Shown here in pieces: positions 61,557 through 64,000 of a stretch of 64,000 nucleotides of DNA. Both the position numbers and the translations under genes were made by a program. The notes beneath the pieces are model-generated. The model did not search any database. It had not been told where the DNA came from and was given only the letters and a program-made list of their open reading frames with translations. The DNA lies in contig CAIYQZ010000030.1 of the NCBI GenBank assembly GCA_903928495.1, positions 124,001-188,000 of the forward strand, in the 5' to 3' direction. This DNA is from an uncultured bacterium. GTDB taxonomy: Bacteria > Pseudomonadota > Gammaproteobacteria > Burkholderiales > Burkholderiaceae_C. Position 1 is the first letter of the stretch. The number at the start of each line of letters is the position of its first letter.

Positions 61557-63767
61557 CTACTGCCTGTTGAAGTTTATGTTTTGAAAGCGGAACACCGTGG
61601 AGCTGACCGTGAATGGGAACGTGTAGGGACCCAGGTTGACGACGTTGTCATAGGCGTACGAACTGTTGGTCAACGTGCTCCGCGTGAAACGATATGTCAT
61701 GGTTCCGGCGCTGGCATTGACAGACCACGTCATTGTGTTGGTGAGCGTCCCGGAGTACTGGTTGATGGACTGCTGGTAGAACTTTCCGTTGGTGCTGCCG
61801 GTGTCGTTGTCAAACACCCAACAATTCTGGTTACCGGCGACATTGGTGCACCAAGTGCCTCTCAGACCAGTCGACGAACTTGAGGAACCACCCGTCGATC
61901 CACCGGTGGACGTTGTGCTGGAGGTGCGCGAGCCACTCAGGGAACTGGAGAACGACCCTTCAGATGCAGATGATCCGCTCACATTGCCGGTTACCACACC
62001 GCTGCTGTTGATCGTGCCAGTCAGCGTGGCGCGTGTGTCGATGGGTGATTCACCGTCATTGCCCGAGATGGTGAAGCTGGCCCCGCCGCTGCTGTTCAAG
62101 GCCAGTTGGCCCGTGCATTGGACAATTTGGCCCACCGAGCAACCCGTGACTGTGCCACTGGTGTTGACATTGAAAGAGCCCGTGCTGCCCGCCCCGCTGA
62201 CTGTGTAGGTTCCGGCAAACGCCGACAGCCCAGCAGTGCTGCCCGTGCTCCCGGTAGAGCCAGAACTGCCTGTACTGCCTGTGCCAACGGACGTGAGTGC
62301 CGCCGGTGTGCAGTCCGACCCGGGTGGAGAGGCTGGATTGAACTCAAAACGCTTGAGTGCAACGGTTTTGCCGTTGGGCAGGGTCATCACACCGTTTTTG
62401 ATGGATGTGAAATTGAAGGCGAGTTGACCTGCAGTGCCGTTGGTGTAAGGCGAACGGTAAGACCCCGAGAGAGACTGCCCGCCAGCAAACTTCTGCAAAG
62501 TGCCGCTGGCGTTCGCGCTCTGTATATTGGCCGTGCTGACGTACCAAGTGGGTTGCCCACTGTCGTCGTACATGAATGCGCCTACAAAACCGATGCTGCC
62601 CTGCACCTCGATGAAGTATCCACGGCCGCCCTCGGCCTCGTTCCACCACCACCCGCTCTGGAAACCAGCCTGCGAAGCCGCAAATGCCGGGCTGGAAATG
62701 GGGAAGCGTTGCAGTGCGATGTTGATGGTTTCAGAGCCATCATTGAAGCGCACATTCAAAGTGGAATTGCGTGTGTCGGCAAAGGTGAGCGTGGCTACAC
62801 CCACCTGCAACGTGCCCGTGGGTGCACGGTATGAGCCCAACAGGGTTTGCCCGCCGCTGTGCCGAGTGACATTGCCAGTGAACACCAACGATGTGCCCAC
62901 CTGCGTCATTTGAGATGTGTACCAAGATGCCGTGCCATCGTCCTCATACAAGAAAGCAGCTGTGAAAAGCTGGTTGCCCTGGCGCTCGACAGCGAAACCG
63001 CGGCCACTCTCGGCTGCGTTCCACCACCAACCTGAAATGGCGTCAAGGTTGCTGCAACTGGAGGTTGTGGCTGGGGCAGTTGCCGCAACGGAGGACGGGT
63101 AAACGGATATGTCGTCGAACCGGAACGAGGTGTTGTCAGATATGTCCAGGCTTGCGGTGAAGCGCAGGCGCACGGTTCTGCCGGCAAACGCTGACAAATC
63201 GTATTCGGGTGACAGCGTCCAACCCGACGTGGTGGTGAGGTTGGAAAAGCTGGCCAGCGAGGCCAAAGTTGCGCCCGAAGCGTTGTCGGCCAACTCAATG
63301 GACAGTTTGTCGTAAGCGCTTGAGGTAGAGGTTTCAGCAGTGGTGATGTGGTACTGGAACTGCAGCTTGCCAGACGAAGGGATTGTGACGGCTTGCTGCA
63401 AAACATCGGTGCCGCCGCTGTAGCCACCCAGCCACGCATACCAGGCACCCGCAAAAGCTGGGTACTGTGTGAAGTTGGATATGACGTTGTAGCCGCCACT
63501 AGACGATTGCGTCCAGCCGGTTGAGCCGCTCTCGAAATTGCCATTGACCACCGTGGTGCCCGGCCTGAGTGCAGACATGACCTGCGTCGCACCCAGGGCC
63601 ATTTCCCGAGTGGCTGTGATTGCTTGTGGAGCTGCACCTGCCACTACCGGTGCCGCATCGGTGGCACGTTTGTGACCGGCTGAGGCTGGGGCCTCCAGGG
63701 CTGTGTCGCCCCCCCCGCCGCATCCGGCCATGATCAAACTGCACAGCAATGCAATGGTTTTTTTCAT
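61557..63767 (-). CDS. Surface lipoprotein with two WWW-type repeats, first gene of the operon
   Basis: Predicted 736-residue lipoprotein. The signal MKKTIALLCSLIMAGC has the lipidated Cys at 16, followed by GGGGD. Residues 70-225 form a beta-rich, probably jelly-roll domain (VVNGNFESGSTGW, then FRFDDISVYPS), typical of carbohydrate-binding or adhesion modules. Two repeats of about 110 residues follow: SGWWWNAAESGRGFAVERQG (246-264) and SGWWWNEAEGGRGYFIEVQG (371-390), each ending in a LLGSY/LSGSY strand. A GS-rich linker (494-513) leads to further beta domains with paired cysteines. The W-rich pattern recurs in secreted proteins of Xanthomonas and betaproteobacteria of unknown role. It lies 27 bases upstream of the next operon gene. 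Confidence 0.85.
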   Translation of the reverse strand: MKKTIALLCSLIMAGCGGGGDTALEAPASAGHKRATDAAPVVAGAAPQAITATREMALGATQVMSALRPGTTVVNGNFESGSTGWTQSSSGGYNVISNFTQYPAFAGAWYAWLGGYSGGTDVLQQAVTIPSSGKLQFQYHITTAETSTSSAYDKLSIELADNASGATLASLASFSNLTTTSGWTLSPEYDLSAFAGRTVRLRFTASLDISDNTSFRFDDISVYPSSVAATAPATTSSCSNLDAISGWWWNAAESGRGFAVERQGNQLFTAAFLYEDDGTASWYTSQMTQVGTSLVFTGNVTRHSGGQTLLGSYRAPTGTLQVGVATLTFADTRNSTLNVRFNDGSETINIALQRFPISSPAFAASQAGFQSGWWWNEAEGGRGYFIEVQGSIGFVGAFMYDDSGQPTWYVSTANIQSANASGTLQKFAGGQSLSGSYRSPYTNGTAGQLAFNFTSIKNGVMTLPNGKTVALKRFEFNPASPPGSDCTPAALTSVGTGSTGSSGSTGSTGSTAGLSAFAGTYTVSGAGSTGSFNVNTSGTVTGCSVGQIVQCTGQLALNSSGGASFTISGNDGESPIDTRATLTGTINSSGVVTGNVSGSSASEGSFSSSLSGSRTSSTTSTGGSTGGSSSSSTGLRGTWCTNVAGNQNCWVFDNDTGSTNGKFYQQSINQYSGTLTNTMTWSVNASAGTMTYRFTRSTLTNSSYAYDNVVNLGPYTFPFTVSSTVFRFQNINFNRQ

Positions 63768-63853
63768 CTGTGTGCCCTACCTGACCTTGAATCTGTTGTT
63801 GGCACATGAATGCCGTGTGACAGCGCCTTGGAACTATCTTACACGCACACACA

Positions 63854-64000
63854 TCAAAGGCCGGCCAGCAACTCCTGCACCGGGCCAAAGTGGTCGTCCC
63901 ACGTAGGCAGGTTGAAGGAGGCCATGCGCTGCAGTTGGGCTGGCCGGCGGGTGCTGTCGGGTGCGGTGTAGTCCAGCACCGCCTGCAGCCAGCCCTCGCC
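63854..64000 (-). CDS. C-terminal fragment of an unidentified protein (runs off the window edge)
   Basis: The last 48 codons of a frame that continues beyond 64000 and ends with TGA at 63854-63856. Visible residues include WLQAVLDYTAPD and then LQRMASFNLPTWDDHFGPVQ. The end of the protein is soluble and has no membrane segment. The family cannot be named from this piece. It is 86 bases upstream of the lipoprotein gene and on the same strand, so it may belong to the same locus. Confidence 0.55.
   Translation of the reverse strand, partial: GEGWLQAVLDYTAPDSTRRPAQLQRMASFNLPTWDDHFGPVQELLAGL

Noticed and set aside
1-64000. CRISPR arrays, rRNA, tRNA, riboswitches, prophage or complete insertion sequences
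   Set aside because: No regularly spaced repeats, no cloverleaf with CCA end, no rRNA-like stretch and no transposase or phage structural genes were found on reading. Weakly conserved RNAs could still be missed without a covariance search.

Overview
This window is bacterial, about 60-65% G+C, with short spacers and long runs of co-directional genes. Gene content points to a betaproteobacterium of the order Burkholderiales, most likely family Comamonadaceae (Hydrogenophaga/Acidovorax-like). It has a Bug-type tripartite tricarboxylate receptor, a Neisseria-type porin, AtuA-like proteins, Liv-type ABC transporters next to beta-oxidation genes, and lipoproteins whose lipobox Cys is followed by a glycine run. 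No rRNA, tRNA, CRISPR array or intact insertion sequence was seen.

Layout. 1-2738 (minus): a GST-like fragment, a CurA-type oxidoreductase, a hotdog thioesterase and an SDR. 2739-8363 is accessory in character: an A+T-rich gene for an unrecognised lipoprotein, two overlapping LysR-type regulators and an A+T-rich spacer with a terminator-like hairpin. 8364-22039: adenosine kinase, a PAS/GGDEF/EAL protein with a degenerate GGDEF motif, an acyl-CoA dehydrogenase, a nitronate monooxygenase-like protein, a lipoprotein lipase-like hydrolase with a porin, an AtuA/small protein/Bug receptor set, and an HDOD protein with a small partner. 22218-32615 (minus): acyl-CoA ligase, the five components of a Liv-type ABC transporter, a FadB-type multifunctional enzyme and a thiolase, reading as one acid uptake, activation and beta-oxidation locus. 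32815-37424 (plus): selO, msrB, a luciferase-like monooxygenase, yciB, a BolA-like gene and a peptidyl-prolyl isomerase. 37507-47598: a class III aminotransferase, a Gfo/Idh/MocA oxidoreductase, a ProQ/FinO protein, a DUF1624 acyltransferase, an alpha/beta hydrolase, rlhA, a NYN-domain protein, a DUF808 protein and an A+T-richer FkbM methyltransferase. 47609-51673: purL.

The most unusual part is 51753-63767 (minus), ten genes that look like one operon. In order of transcription: a lipoprotein with two WWW-type repeats, an unknown protein, a single-module KpsC-like glycosyltransferase, a GT1-type glycosyltransferase, and then three paralogous membrane proteins carrying a serine-hydrolase-like motif, interleaved with two cytochromes P450 and one small membrane protein. 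Six of its gene junctions are 4-base overlaps. P450s together with glycosyltransferases and acyl-handling proteins suggest the making or remodelling of an oxidised, glycosylated lipid or envelope glycan. That is inference; I do not recognise the system as described.

A second cross-cutting signal is a short degenerate palindromic repeat. It occurs once between the thiolase and FadB-type genes, and four more diverged copies lie inside coding sequences (acyl-CoA dehydrogenase, selO, DUF1624 acyltransferase, purL) without breaking the frame.
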